This document shows, piece by piece, positions 16,883 to 25,360 of a stretch of DNA of 64,000 nt. This DNA is from an uncultured Faecalicoccus sp. (GTDB lineage: Bacteria > Bacillota_I > Bacilli_A > Erysipelotrichales > Erysipelotrichaceae): NCBI GenBank assembly GCA_902497095.1, contig CABVDD010000004.1, positions 6,622 to 70,621 on the forward strand, given 5' to 3'. The notes under the pieces are model-generated. The model ran no database searches and was not told where the DNA came from. It worked only from the letters and a program-made list of their open reading frames with translations. The translations under genes were made by a program, and so were the position numbers. Every line of letters starts with the position of its first letter. Position 1 is the first letter of the stretch.

Positions 16883-17734
16883 ATGCAGATGACTACATTG
16901 AATAATGGTATTGAAATGCCCATGGAAGGATTTGGCGTATTTCAAATTGACGATTCTAAAATTTGTAAAGAAGTTGTTCTTCAGACTCTTAAAAGAGGGT
17001 ATCGTCTGTTTGATACTGCGGCTGCTTATTTTAATGAGCAAGCGGTGGGTCAAGCTATTCGTGAATCTGGTATTCCCAGAGAAGAAATCTTTGTGACAAC
17101 TAAATTATGGGTACAAGATTTTGGGTATGAAAATGCCAAAAAAGCAATTGATGTTTGTTTAAAGAATCTGGACTTAGGTTATGTGGATTTAATTTTGTTG
17201 CATCAGGCTTTTGGTGATTATTATGGAGCGTATAGAGCTTTGGAAGAAGCTTATAGAGATGGTAAAGTTCGATCTATCGGTGTTGCCAATTTTTATCCAG
17301 AGCGTCTAGTTGATCTGTGTATGAATGTGGACATTCAACCAGTCATTAATCAAATTGAATGTCATCCATTTTTTCAGCGAGAAAGAGATATTCAAGTAGC
17401 TAAAGATTTGGGCGTACAAGTTGAAGCATGGGGACCTTTTGCGGAAGGTGGACATCATATTTTTTCTCATCCGATATTAACTAAAATTGGGCAAAAATAT
17501 GGCAAGACTGCTGCTCAAGTCGCATTGCGATGGAATATACAAAGAGGTGTTGTAGTGATTCCTAAATCGGTGCATAAAGAGCGCATGGAGGAAAATATAA
17601 ACATTTGGGATTTTGAATTATCACAAGAAGACATGAATCAAATTCGAGAATTGGATCTAGGTAGAACAGAGATTATTGATCATTTTTCTATTCCAGTCGT
17701 TAAAATGTTAAATACACATAAAATACATGATTAA
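16883..17734 (+). CDS. Aldo/keto reductase (2,5-diketo-gluconate reductase-like), copy 1
   Basis: 283 residues from ATG 16883, selected because AGAGGAGG ends seven bases upstream; ATG 16877 is only one base from it. Catalytic tetrad of the AKR fold: Asp in FDTAAAYFNE, Tyr in the same stretch, Lys in VTTKLW, His in LILLHQAF. NADPH-dependent reduction of aldehydes or ketones is expected. Divergent from the LysR regulator and followed 17 bases later by a paralogue. Confidence 0.88.
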   Translation: MQMTTLNNGIEMPMEGFGVFQIDDSKICKEVVLQTLKRGYRLFDTAAAYFNEQAVGQAIRESGIPREEIFVTTKLWVQDFGYENAKKAIDVCLKNLDLGYVDLILLHQAFGDYYGAYRALEEAYRDGKVRSIGVANFYPERLVDLCMNVDIQPVINQIECHPFFQRERDIQVAKDLGVQVEAWGPFAEGGHHIFSHPILTKIGQKYGKTAAQVALRWNIQRGVVVIPKSVHKERMEENINIWDFELSQEDMNQIRELDLGRTEIIDHFSIPVVKMLNTHKIHD

Positions 17735-17751
17735 AAAAAGGAGGAATACAA

Positions 17752-18603
17752 ATGGAAAGCATTGTATTAAATGATGGAAATAAAATACCGCCAATGGGTT
17801 TTGGCGTTTTTCAGATTCCTAATGACGGTCCAACTTATGATGCGGTTTGTATGGCTTTAAAAGCCGGTTATCGTCACATTGATACAGCGGCAGCGTATTT
17901 TAATGAAGAAGATGTAGGTAAAGCCATTCGTGACAGTGGGATACCTCGTGAAGAAATATTTATTACTAGTAAGCTGTGGCTTCAGGACCATGGATATGAA
18001 GCGGCTAAAAAAGGAATTGCTCGCTCTTTAAAAAAATTGGATCTAGACTATATTGATCTGTATTTGATTCATCAGCCTTATGGGGATGTACCAGGTGCAT
18101 GGAAGGCATTGGAAGAAGCTAAACAAAAAGGAATTCTTCACTCTATTGGCGTTAGTAATATGACACCAGCGATTTGGAATCAATTTGTACCGGAGTTTTC
18201 TATCAAGCCTGCTGTCAATCAAGTAGAATTCAATCCTTTCTTTCAACAAAAAGAATTACGAGAGCTCATGAAAAAATATAATACCAGGTTAGAAGCATGG
18301 TATCCGATGGGGCATGGAGATCCTAAATTGTTAAAGCATCCGTTTCTTCAAGAGCTTGCACAAAAATATCATAAAAATACCGGTCAAATTATTTTACGTT
18401 TTGAATTACAGGAAGGAGTTATTGTTTTACCAAAGTCCATACACGAAGAGCGTATCAAAGGAAATAGAATGTTGGATGATTTTGTTTTGACAGAAGAAGA
18501 GATGCAGACAATCCGAGATATGGACACTGGTAAAGGAACACATGATCCTCAAGCGCCGGGAATGCAGGAAGCATTATTAAACGCAATAAAAATTACTGAT
18601 TAA
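17752..18603 (+). CDS. Aldo/keto reductase (2,5-diketo-gluconate reductase-like), copy 2
   Basis: 283 residues, clearly paralogous to the preceding gene: both share the catalytic pattern IDTAAAYFNEEDVGKAIRDS and ITSKLW with LYLIHQPYGD. RBS AAGGAGG. Same expected reaction class with perhaps different substrate. The two genes form a tandem-duplicated operon under the LysR protein (inferred). Confidence 0.88.
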   Translation: MESIVLNDGNKIPPMGFGVFQIPNDGPTYDAVCMALKAGYRHIDTAAAYFNEEDVGKAIRDSGIPREEIFITSKLWLQDHGYEAAKKGIARSLKKLDLDYIDLYLIHQPYGDVPGAWKALEEAKQKGILHSIGVSNMTPAIWNQFVPEFSIKPAVNQVEFNPFFQQKELRELMKKYNTRLEAWYPMGHGDPKLLKHPFLQELAQKYHKNTGQIILRFELQEGVIVLPKSIHEERIKGNRMLDDFVLTEEEMQTIRDMDTGKGTHDPQAPGMQEALLNAIKITD

Positions 18604-18611
18604 AACAATAT

Positions 18612-18639
18612 AAAAACGGGTGAAAAATCATCCGTTTTT
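18612..18639. terminator. Bidirectional terminator between AKR copy 2 and merR
   Basis: AAAAACGGGTGA AAAA TCATCCGTTTTT. A-rich and T-rich arms on both sides serve both converging genes. It overlaps the last codons of the MerR gene. Confidence 0.85.
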
Positions 18640-19083
18640 ATGGTTAGAGACATTTTCTTTAATAGAACGATATGGCTCAGGAATCTTTTCGGCCGGTAAA
18701 GATCGAACATATTCTTCCGTGCCATCTTGCAGTGCTGTTTTATAGTACCAACATTTAAATTCCAATAGATCTAAAGTTTTTTTCATTTCATCTATTTGTT
18801 TTTGTACAGCTTTTTTTCTTGCCTCAAATAAGTCGAATCTTTCCTGTAGAGAATCATCGCCTTTTTGCACCATCTGGATAAAAGCACGTATTTCTTTAAT
18901 GGATAAACCAGATTTTTTTAAACATTCAATGATTTTTAACCATTCGTAATCTTTATCGGTAAACATACGAATTCCGCTTTTGGATCGTTCCACGAAAGGA
19001 AGAAGCCCTTCCTGGTCATAATAGCGAAGAGTAGAAGCTGCCACATCTAGGCATTTAGCCATTTCACCTACTGTATATAACAT
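18628..19083 (-). CDS. MerR-family regulator of the redox operon
   Basis: 151 residues from the ATG at 19083 (MLYTVGEMAKCLDVAASTLR), the conserved MerR start, with GGAGG upstream; an in-frame start at 19185 would read through the promoter. Winged helix followed by a long coiled dimerisation helix (about residues 80-118). No conserved metal-binding cysteines near the C-terminus, so it belongs to the small-molecule or aldehyde-type group (AdhR-like; inferred). Divergent from the flavodoxin operon, with a perfect 20-bp palindrome between. Confidence 0.88.
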   Translation of the reverse strand: MLYTVGEMAKCLDVAASTLRYYDQEGLLPFVERSKSGIRMFTDKDYEWLKIIECLKKSGLSIKEIRAFIQMVQKGDDSLQERFDLFEARKKAVQKQIDEMKKTLDLLEFKCWYYKTALQDGTEEYVRSLPAEKIPEPYRSIKENVSNHKNG

Positions 19084-19113
19084 TCTATAGCCTCCTAAAA
19101 GATTAAAAAAGTA

Positions 19114-19144
19114 TTGACTTAAAGTTAACTTTAAGTTGTATTTT
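19114..19144 (+). promoter_or_regulatory. MerR-type promoter and operator of the flavodoxin operon
   Basis: TTGACT (19114-19119), 19-base spacer, TATTTT (19139-19144). The spacer contains most of the perfect 20-bp palindrome ACTTAAAGTTAACTTTAAGT (19117-19136). An over-long 19-bp spacer filled by a dyad is the hallmark of promoters activated by MerR proteins through DNA twisting. Confidence 0.75.
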
Positions 19145-19206
19145 ATACTTGAACTTATTATATAAGGTTTAACTAACAGATACAACTGAAAAAGGGGGAA
19201 ATAAAA

Positions 19207-19683
19207 ATGTCAAAAGCTTTAGTTGCGTATTTTAGTGCCAGTGGTACTACACGAAAGGTTGCCCAAAATTTGGCTGAAAGAATAGATGCTTCATTATTTG
19301 AAATACAGCCGCAACAACCTTATACAAGAGCGGATTTAAATTGGAATGATGAACAAAGTCGAAGTTCTCTGGAAATGAAAGATCGTTCAAGCCGTCCAGC
19401 CATTCAAAATCGTGTCAAAGATATGGATATGTATGATGTCATCTTTGTCGGTTTTCCTATTTGGTGGTATAGAGAACCTTCTATTATCGATACTTTTATG
19501 GAAAGTTATGATTTTGACAATAAGACAATTGTACCTTTTGCGACTTCAGGCGGTAGTGGTATGGGGAATTCTTCACAGAACATGCAACAGTTGGCACCAA
19601 AAGCTCATGTTGTAGAAGGAAAACGTTTAAGCGCTCGTGCAACTGGTACAGAATTGGTAAAGTGGGCCTCTAAATGGGTTTAA
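19207..19683 (+). CDS. Flavodoxin-like protein
   Basis: 158 residues. The N-terminal FMN phosphate loop is YFSASGTTRKVAQ (about residues 8-20), and PFATSGGSGMGNS (about 116-128) is a second flavin-binding loop. The type is close to the short flavodoxins often found in MerR-controlled clusters. It carries electrons for reductases. First gene of a five-gene operon. Confidence 0.88.
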   Translation: MSKALVAYFSASGTTRKVAQNLAERIDASLFEIQPQQPYTRADLNWNDEQSRSSLEMKDRSSRPAIQNRVKDMDMYDVIFVGFPIWWYREPSIIDTFMESYDFDNKTIVPFATSGGSGMGNSSQNMQQLAPKAHVVEGKRLSARATGTELVKWASKWV

Positions 19684-19723
19684 TAACGTATAAAAGATGC
19701 AGGAAAAATATAGGAGGGTATAT

Positions 19724-20176
19724 ATGAAATTTGAAAATGAAAAACAATTTGATGAAGTGAATGTATTTGGTAAAGGAGAACCTAATGATGCGTTTGCGCA
19801 ATATTTTATTGGTAAGTCTTATTTAAATCCTTTGACAAAGCCGGAAACTTGTCCTGTCTTTTTGGCAAATGTGACGTTTGAGCCGGGATGTCGAAATAAT
19901 TGGCATATTCACCATGCTTCATCAGCAGGAGGACAAATACTGATTTGTACGGCAGGAGAAGGATGGTATCAAGAAGAAGGTAAAGAACCTATAAGTCTGA
20001 AACCTGGAATGGTGATTACGATTCCGGCCAATGTTAAACATTGGCACGGAGCTAAAAAAGATACTTGGTTTTCACACATTGCCTTTGAAGTGCCAGGGCA
20101 GGATACATCGAATGAATGGCTGGAACCAGTGACAGATGAAGAATATGATGCATTGGATTCATTTGTGGCAAAATAA
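19724..20176 (+). CDS. Cupin-domain protein
   Basis: 150 residues from ATG 19724, preceded by GGAGGG; a start at 19697 lacks an RBS. Single cupin barrel with metal-ligand motif 1 around NNWHIHHASSAGGQILICTA and motif 2 near VKHWHGAKKDTWF. Such proteins occur next to carboxymuconolactone decarboxylase-like and quinone-reductase genes; the reaction is unknown. Second in the MerR-controlled operon. Confidence 0.85.
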   Translation: MKFENEKQFDEVNVFGKGEPNDAFAQYFIGKSYLNPLTKPETCPVFLANVTFEPGCRNNWHIHHASSAGGQILICTAGEGWYQEEGKEPISLKPGMVITIPANVKHWHGAKKDTWFSHIAFEVPGQDTSNEWLEPVTDEEYDALDSFVAK

Positions 20177-20255
20177 GTCTTTTTCTAATGTAGTACATGT
20201 TTTTGATTAAAAGTGATGTTTTGAAATAAATTTGTAATGGAGAAAAAAGGCGAAT

Positions 20256-20795
20256 ATGAAAATTATAGTATGCTTAGGAAGTCCTAATCGACATGGATCT
20301 TCGAATATGTTAGCGGAAGCTTTTATAAAAGGAGCTGAAGAAACAGGCCATGAAGTGAAAATTTTAGATGTAGCTCATGCCAATCTGCATCCATGCACTG
20401 GTTGTATTCATTGTGGTTATGAAGGACCATGTGTACAAAAGGATGACATGGAGATATTTCGAAAACAGATTTTATCGGCAGATATGATGGTTTTGGTGAC
20501 ACCCCTGTATTATTATGGCATGTCTGCTCAATTAAAAACATTTGTAGATCGCTTTTGTGCCATCAACTCCAGTATAACAGCTAAGCAAATGAAGTCGGCT
20601 TTAATTACTGCGGCCTGGAATAGTGATGATTGGACTTTTGAGGCTTTGCAGGCGCATTATAAGACGTTGGTGCGTTATTTAGATTTTAAGGATGAAGGCA
20701 TGATCTTAGGTTATGGATGTGGCATGCCATCTATGACAAGGCATAGTCCTTATATAGATGCGGCTTATCGTTTGGGAAAAAGCTTAACAGATTAA
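20256..20795 (+). CDS. NADPH-dependent FMN reductase/flavodoxin-like oxidoreductase
   Basis: 179 residues. Flavodoxin-fold start CLGSPNRHGSSNMLAEAF, with CTGCIHCGYEGPC (about residues 47-59), a Cys-rich insert typical of the iron-sulfur flavoprotein-like branch of this family, and TPLYYYGMSAQLK for FMN binding. Likely reduces quinones or other electrophiles with NAD(P)H. Lies 80 bases after the cupin gene and 10 bases before the next gene. Confidence 0.85.
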   Translation: MKIIVCLGSPNRHGSSNMLAEAFIKGAEETGHEVKILDVAHANLHPCTGCIHCGYEGPCVQKDDMEIFRKQILSADMMVLVTPLYYYGMSAQLKTFVDRFCAINSSITAKQMKSALITAAWNSDDWTFEALQAHYKTLVRYLDFKDEGMILGYGCGMPSMTRHSPYIDAAYRLGKSLTD

Positions 20796-20805
20796 GGGAG
20801 AAACT

Positions 20806-21900
20806 ATGGAATATCGAATCAATGGACGTACCAAAGATCGAATCAGTGTTATTGGACTAGGTACAGGACCGCTTTTTGAAGCGAAAGAAGAAGAGGCCAT
20901 GCAGCTTTTAGAAACGGCTTATCAAAAAGGTATCAATTATGTGGATCTGGCAACAGCCGGGGCTAAAACGTTTTCATATATAGGAAATGCTTTTTCTTCC
21001 GTACGAGATAAAATGTTATATCAAGTTCATTTTGGTGCAAACTATGAAACAGGCGAATATGGATGGACCACAAAGCTGGATACAGTCAAAGCACAAATTG
21101 ACTGGCAGTTAAAAAGTTTAAAAACAGAGTATATAGATTATGGTTTTATTCATTGTTTGGATGAAGAATCAGATTGGCTGGATTATCAAAGAAAAGGTGT
21201 TCTTGATTATTTGTTGAAGATGAAAAAACAAGGTGTGGTGCATCGTATCGGTTTATCTTCGCATACACCAAAACTGGCAAAAGAGATCATTGAAACAGGA
21301 TTGGTCGATCAATTGATGTTTTCCATCAACCCAGGATACGATATGCAGTATGGAGAATATGCCAATGGGAATCTATCTGAAAGAATGAGTTTATATCAGT
21401 TATGTGCAACCAAAGGAGTTGGTATTTCAGTGATGAAACCTTTTTCGGCAGGACAGCTTTTAAACGCAAAGACATCTCCATTTAAACAAGCACTTTCCAT
21501 CTATCAGTGTATTCAGTATGCTTTAGATATGCCAGGGGTTTTAACGGTTCTTCCAGGAATCGGGAATTTAAAAGACTTAGAAGAGATTTTACGATTTTTT
21601 GATGTAGATCCTTCAGAAAAAGACTATTCGATTTTAGGAAAGCTTATCCCTGAAAAAACAACAGGTGTTTGTGTATATTGTAATCATTGTCAACCTTGTC
21701 CAGCAGGATTAAATATCGGACTGATTAATAAATATTATGATTTGGCTAAAGCACATGATCCAATGGCTAAAGAACATTATTTAAATTTGGATAAAAAGGC
21801 AAGTGATTGTATAGGTTGTGCTCATTGTGATAAAAGATGTCCATTTCATGTCAAACAGATGGATCGAATGAAAGAGATTGCCGATTATTTCCACGAATAG
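20806..21900 (+). CDS. Aldo/keto reductase with C-terminal 4Fe-4S ferredoxin domain
   Basis: 364 residues. AKR barrel to about residue 270, then two cysteine clusters: CVYCNHCQPCPAG (near 286-298) and CIGCAHCDKRCPF (near 336-348), arranged as in bacterial-type ferredoxin or SdhB-like modules. Members of this branch often have changed AKR active sites and act in electron transfer. RBS AGGGAGAAA. It precedes the DUF362 gene by 14 bases. Confidence 0.88.
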   Translation: MEYRINGRTKDRISVIGLGTGPLFEAKEEEAMQLLETAYQKGINYVDLATAGAKTFSYIGNAFSSVRDKMLYQVHFGANYETGEYGWTTKLDTVKAQIDWQLKSLKTEYIDYGFIHCLDEESDWLDYQRKGVLDYLLKMKKQGVVHRIGLSSHTPKLAKEIIETGLVDQLMFSINPGYDMQYGEYANGNLSERMSLYQLCATKGVGISVMKPFSAGQLLNAKTSPFKQALSIYQCIQYALDMPGVLTVLPGIGNLKDLEEILRFFDVDPSEKDYSILGKLIPEKTTGVCVYCNHCQPCPAGLNIGLINKYYDLAKAHDPMAKEHYLNLDKKASDCIGCAHCDKRCPFHVKQMDRMKEIADYFHE

Positions 21901-21914
21901 AGAGGATGGAGAAA

Positions 21915-22805
21915 ATGAAATCAAAAGTTTATTTCACAAAAGAAATTTCACCAGAAAAAGTTGTGGAATTGTATCAAGCTTTGGGAAAAACATTGCCTGG
22001 AAAAGTAGCGGTTAAAGTTCATTCTGGAGAAAAAGGAAATCAAAACTTTTTGCGTCCAGAATTTTGGAAACCTATGGTAGAAGCGGTAAATGGAACTATT
22101 GTCGAGTGTAATACGGCTTATGGTGATGCATCTGGTGGAGTAAGAGACCATACAGAATCACATATGAAATTATTGGAAGAGCATGGATGGACCAAGTATT
22201 TTGATGTGGATATCATGGATGCGCAAGGACCGGATGTGGTATGGAGCATTCCTAATGGCAAAATTTTAAAAGAAAATAAAGTTGGAAAACATATTGAAAA
22301 TTATGATTCTATGTTGGTGTTAGCTCATTTTAAAGGACATCCGATGGGAGGCTATGGCGGCGCTTTAAAACAACTTGCGATTGGTTGTGCTTCTCGTGCG
22401 GGCAAGGCTTTGATTCATTCAGCCGGTAAGACAGAAGATCGTTTTGAAACATGGAATCAACATGCCGATTCAACGGCTTTTCCAGAAGCTATGGCAGATG
22501 CGGCCAGCAGTATTGTGAATCATTTTAAAGAAAAAATTTTATTTATCAATGTCATGAAAAACTTATCTGTGGATTGTGATTGTTGTGCTGTTGCCGAAGA
22601 TCCTTGTATGAAAGATATCGGCATTTTAGCTTCTAGTGATCCAGTAGCCATAGATCAAGCTTGCATGGATCTGATCATGCAGTCAAAGGATCCTGGCAAA
22701 GAACATTTCATGGAACGCGTAAACAGTCGTAATGGAATACATACTATAGAAGCAGCTGCTGATCTGGGTGTAGGCTCTAGAGAATATGAACGGATAGAAC
22801 TGTAG
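21915..22805 (+). CDS. DUF362-domain protein without ferredoxin insert
   Basis: 296 residues from ATG 21915; an upstream in-frame ATG would overlap the previous gene by more than 60 bases. The DUF362 core is seen in KVHSGEKGNQNFLRPEFW, HFKGHPMGGYGGALKQLAIG and SVDCDCCAVAEDPC. Compared with the paralogue at 58900, the region after GCASRAGKA lacks the two 4Fe-4S clusters. Function unknown; these proteins are linked with iron-sulfur redox chemistry. Last gene of the MerR-controlled operon. Confidence 0.8.
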   Translation: MKSKVYFTKEISPEKVVELYQALGKTLPGKVAVKVHSGEKGNQNFLRPEFWKPMVEAVNGTIVECNTAYGDASGGVRDHTESHMKLLEEHGWTKYFDVDIMDAQGPDVVWSIPNGKILKENKVGKHIENYDSMLVLAHFKGHPMGGYGGALKQLAIGCASRAGKALIHSAGKTEDRFETWNQHADSTAFPEAMADAASSIVNHFKEKILFINVMKNLSVDCDCCAVAEDPCMKDIGILASSDPVAIDQACMDLIMQSKDPGKEHFMERVNSRNGIHTIEAAADLGVGSREYERIEL

Positions 22806-22822
22806 TTTTTGTGAAGACTTGC

Positions 22823-22851
22823 TTGAAATTGTATTCTTAACATGATATGAT
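22823..22851 (+). promoter_or_regulatory. Promoter of rpmE
   Basis: TTGAAA (22823-22828), 17 bases, TATGAT (22846-22851). Start of transcription expected near 22858. Confidence 0.75.
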
Positions 22852-22866
22852 GCCTACGCACTTACT

Positions 22867-22887
22867 TTAAGCTCAAAAGTAGCTTAA
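22867..22887 (+). promoter_or_regulatory. Hairpin leader of rpmE (possible L31 autoregulatory site)
   Basis: TTAAGCT (22867-22873) pairs with AGCTTAA (22881-22887) around CAAAAGT, right at the predicted 5' end of a roughly 50-base leader and just before the RBS GGAAGGAGG. L31 leaders that bind the protein are known in several bacterial groups; this one has not been checked against them. Confidence 0.4.
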
Positions 22888-22906
22888 GGCGGAAGGAGGA
22901 TACGAC

Positions 22907-23125
22907 ATGAAAAAGGGAATTCATCCGGATTACCATCGTGTTAAATGTATCTGTACATCTTGCGGCGCAGAATTTGAAACAGGAAGTACGATCAAAAAAG
23001 ACGAATTGCGTGTAGATACTTGCAGTAACTGTCACCCATTCTTCACTGGTCGTCAGCGTTTTGCGGCTGCTCAGGGACGTATTGAGAAATTTAACAAGAA
23101 ATATGGTCTAAAAAGCGGACAATAA
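22907..23125 (+). CDS. rpmE: 50S ribosomal protein L31 (zinc-binding form)
   Basis: 72 residues, full length. Zinc ligands CxxC at 16/19 and CxxC at 39/42 are present, so this is the C+ (zinc) form, followed by the conserved HPFFTGRQRF. Monocistronic with its own promoter and terminator. Confidence 0.97.
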   Translation: MKKGIHPDYHRVKCICTSCGAEFETGSTIKKDELRVDTCSNCHPFFTGRQRFAAAQGRIEKFNKKYGLKSGQ

Positions 23126-23137
23126 GTGATACAATAG

Positions 23138-23163
23138 AAACAGCGTTATACGCTGTTTTTTTC
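23138..23163 (+). terminator. Terminator of rpmE
   Basis: AAACAGCGT TAT ACGCTGTTT and T run. Confidence 0.9.
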
Positions 23164-23182
23164 ATATATAGGAGATAATCAT

Positions 23183-24352
23183 ATGCACATAAAATCAAAG
23201 CGAATGGAAGTTTTTAAACCTTCTGTTTTTACAGGTTTAAAATATTTAAAACAAGAGTACACAAAAAGAACAGGAAAAGACACGATTGATTTTTCAATTG
23301 GTTCACCTAATATTGCCCCGGAACCATCGATTATGAAAGTGATGCAGGAATCAGTTATGGTGCCAGAAAATTATAAGTATGCCATAACTGATCTTCCGGA
23401 AATGAAATCAGCTATTCATGATTGGTATAAAAATCGCTATGGTGTTGAATTAGAACCAAATGAAATGGTTTGTCTGCAAGGTTCACAAGAAGCATTGAGC
23501 ACTTTGTTTTTAGCTACATGTGACAAAGGAGATATCGTTTTAGTACCGGATCCATATTATCCTATTTTTAGCGATGGACCTAAAATTGCAGGTGCCAGTG
23601 TGGAATATATGCCATTATTAGAAGAAAATGATTATTTGATTGATTTTGATGCGATTGATCCTGAAATAGCACAAAAGGCAAAAATGATGATCGTATCGTA
23701 TCCAAACAATCCAACTTGTGCGATTGCCCCAGATTCTTTTTATGAGAAGTTAATTTCATTTGCGAAAAAATATGACATCATGGTTCTTCATGATAATGCA
23801 TATAGCGAACTTGTTTTTGATGGAAAAGTTGGCAAAAGCTTTTTATCTTTTGAAGGAGCTAAAGAGATCGGGATCGAATTAAATTCTTTTTCTAAAACTT
23901 TTGGTATGGCAGGTGCTCGTTTAGGCGTTTGTGTTGGCAATAAAGATATTATTGAGGTATATACGACATTAAAATCAAATATGGATTATGGTATCTTTTT
24001 ACCAGTTCAATATGCGGGTATTGAAGCATTACGTCATGGTGGAAAAGGTATTAAAACAACTTGTCAAGCTTATCAAAATCGAAGAGATGTTTTAGTCGAT
24101 GAGTTTGCAAAAGCCGGTTGGATCATTCCAAAAAGTCCAGCAACGATGTTTTCATGGGCCAGAATTCCGGAACAATATGAAGATTCCAAAGCTTTTGTTT
24201 TGGATCTGTTAGAAAAAACAGGGATTGTCGTTACCCCAGGACAAGCTTTTGGTAAGCAAGGTCAACGTTATGTCCGATTGGCTTTAGTACAAGATGAAAG
24301 TGCCATAAAGGAAGCAGCAAGACGATTAAAAGAAACACATTTCTTTAAATAG
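23183..24352 (+). CDS. Class I/II PLP-dependent aminotransferase
   Basis: 389 residues. The PLP-binding lysine is in NSFSKTFGMAGARLG (about residue 238), with the conserved SYPNNPTCA and HDNAYSEL stretches. The N-terminal KYAITDLPEMKSAIHDWY fits the aspartate/LL-diaminopimelate aminotransferase-like branch. The substrate cannot be assigned from sequence alone. Monocistronic, closed by a terminator. Confidence 0.9.
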   Translation: MHIKSKRMEVFKPSVFTGLKYLKQEYTKRTGKDTIDFSIGSPNIAPEPSIMKVMQESVMVPENYKYAITDLPEMKSAIHDWYKNRYGVELEPNEMVCLQGSQEALSTLFLATCDKGDIVLVPDPYYPIFSDGPKIAGASVEYMPLLEENDYLIDFDAIDPEIAQKAKMMIVSYPNNPTCAIAPDSFYEKLISFAKKYDIMVLHDNAYSELVFDGKVGKSFLSFEGAKEIGIELNSFSKTFGMAGARLGVCVGNKDIIEVYTTLKSNMDYGIFLPVQYAGIEALRHGGKGIKTTCQAYQNRRDVLVDEFAKAGWIIPKSPATMFSWARIPEQYEDSKAFVLDLLEKTGIVVTPGQAFGKQGQRYVRLALVQDESAIKEAARRLKETHFFK

Positions 24353-24358
24353 AGATAT

Positions 24359-24393
24359 AAGATCATTCAGGAAAATTCTTGGATGATCTTTTT
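24359..24393 (+). terminator. Terminator after the aminotransferase gene
   Basis: AAGATCATTC pairs with GGATGATCTT, followed by TTTTTC. Confidence 0.85.
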
Positions 24394-24460
24394 CTAATGA
24401 TTTTCTCAATTTAATGTTGTTAGATATTTATGATGTGAAAATTTTTTGTGAAAGAAAAAA

Positions 24461-24503
24461 AGGTATATTCTTAGTAAAATTAGTTTGTCAAAAGAATATA
24501 CCT
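24461..24503. repeat. 12-bp perfect inverted repeat in the gap before the lipoprotein gene
   Basis: AGGTATATTCTT (24461-24472) and AAGAATATACCT (24492-24503) with a 19-base loop. There is an A run before it and a mixed T run after. It could stop the minus-strand lipoprotein transcript; no coding sequence is seen in 24394-24626. Confidence 0.5.
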
Positions 24504-24626
24504 ATTTAAAATTTTTAAAAGAGAAATTTTACAAGTAATTTATATATGATATTGATGTATCTATGATTTTTTATAAAGAATAACTCTTTTTTGACTATAC
24601 TATAAAAGTTGAGTTGGCAAGAGTGA

Positions 24627-25154
24627 TCATTGACCTGCTTTTTCAAACAAAACTTCTGTTAGTTTTTGTATATCCTTTTTTAAAGGTAAAGCAGACAAAT
24701 TCTCTTGCGATGCATTAATGATCCATGAACTATTTTCAAATTGAATATTGAACATCGTAAATTTTTCATTTTCGAAATCTATGCGGAAAAACATTTCGCC
24801 TTCTTTATCTTGTACAGTGTACTTTGCGGATAAAGTCTCATCATCAAAATGATGTTCTCCATTTCCATATTCTTGTTTTAACCAATCGGTCAAACTCATT
24901 TGTATATCATATCCTTTTTCTGTTTTAGATAGTGCTTCTTGATATGTGATTCCTCGTAATGGCATCTTTTGAGAAGCGATAATACTACCATCTGTCATAT
25001 CTGTTAAGGAAAACAATTCACTCTCATACTGTTGTTTTTGTGTTTCTTCGGATTGTTCAGCTGATTTTTCTGGTTTAGAAGATGGTTGTGTCGGTTGAGA
25101 ACACGATACCAGAAAAATAGAACAGCATAGAATCCCGAGAATCTTTTTTAACAT
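24627..25154 (-). CDS. Lipoprotein of unknown function
   Basis: 175 residues from ATG 25154, preceded by GGAGGG. Type II signal peptide MLKKILGILCCSIFLVSCSQ with lipobox LVSC (Cys18), then a Ser/Pro/Glu-rich spacer and a mixed alpha/beta domain (about residues 45-175) that I cannot assign. Anchored on the outside of the membrane. Monocistronic and divergent from comFA. The in-frame upstream start at 25220 would hide the signal peptide. Confidence 0.8.
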   Translation of the reverse strand: MLKKILGILCCSIFLVSCSQPTQPSSKPEKSAEQSEETQKQQYESELFSLTDMTDGSIIASQKMPLRGITYQEALSKTEKGYDIQMSLTDWLKQEYGNGEHHFDDETLSAKYTVQDKEGEMFFRIDFENEKFTMFNIQFENSSWIINASQENLSALPLKKDIQKLTEVLFEKAGQ

Positions 25155-25360
25155 TGTTTTTCCCTCCTTAAATCTTAGTATTTTATGAATCACTTTTATT
25201 TTCATCATTATAACACGCATTATTTCTATTTGGATCTTGATAGAATACTTTTTATATATCTACCACTTTTCAAACAAATTACAAAAATATTAGGGAAGCA
25301 TAAAGAATTTTTCTGAATGATTTTTTTGTCTTTTTCTACTATTTTATCGTATTTAATACT

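Noticed and set aside
19084..19185. 34-residue N-terminal extension of MerR
   Set aside because: It would translate the promoter-operator palindrome; the family start MLYTVGEMAK has its own RBS.
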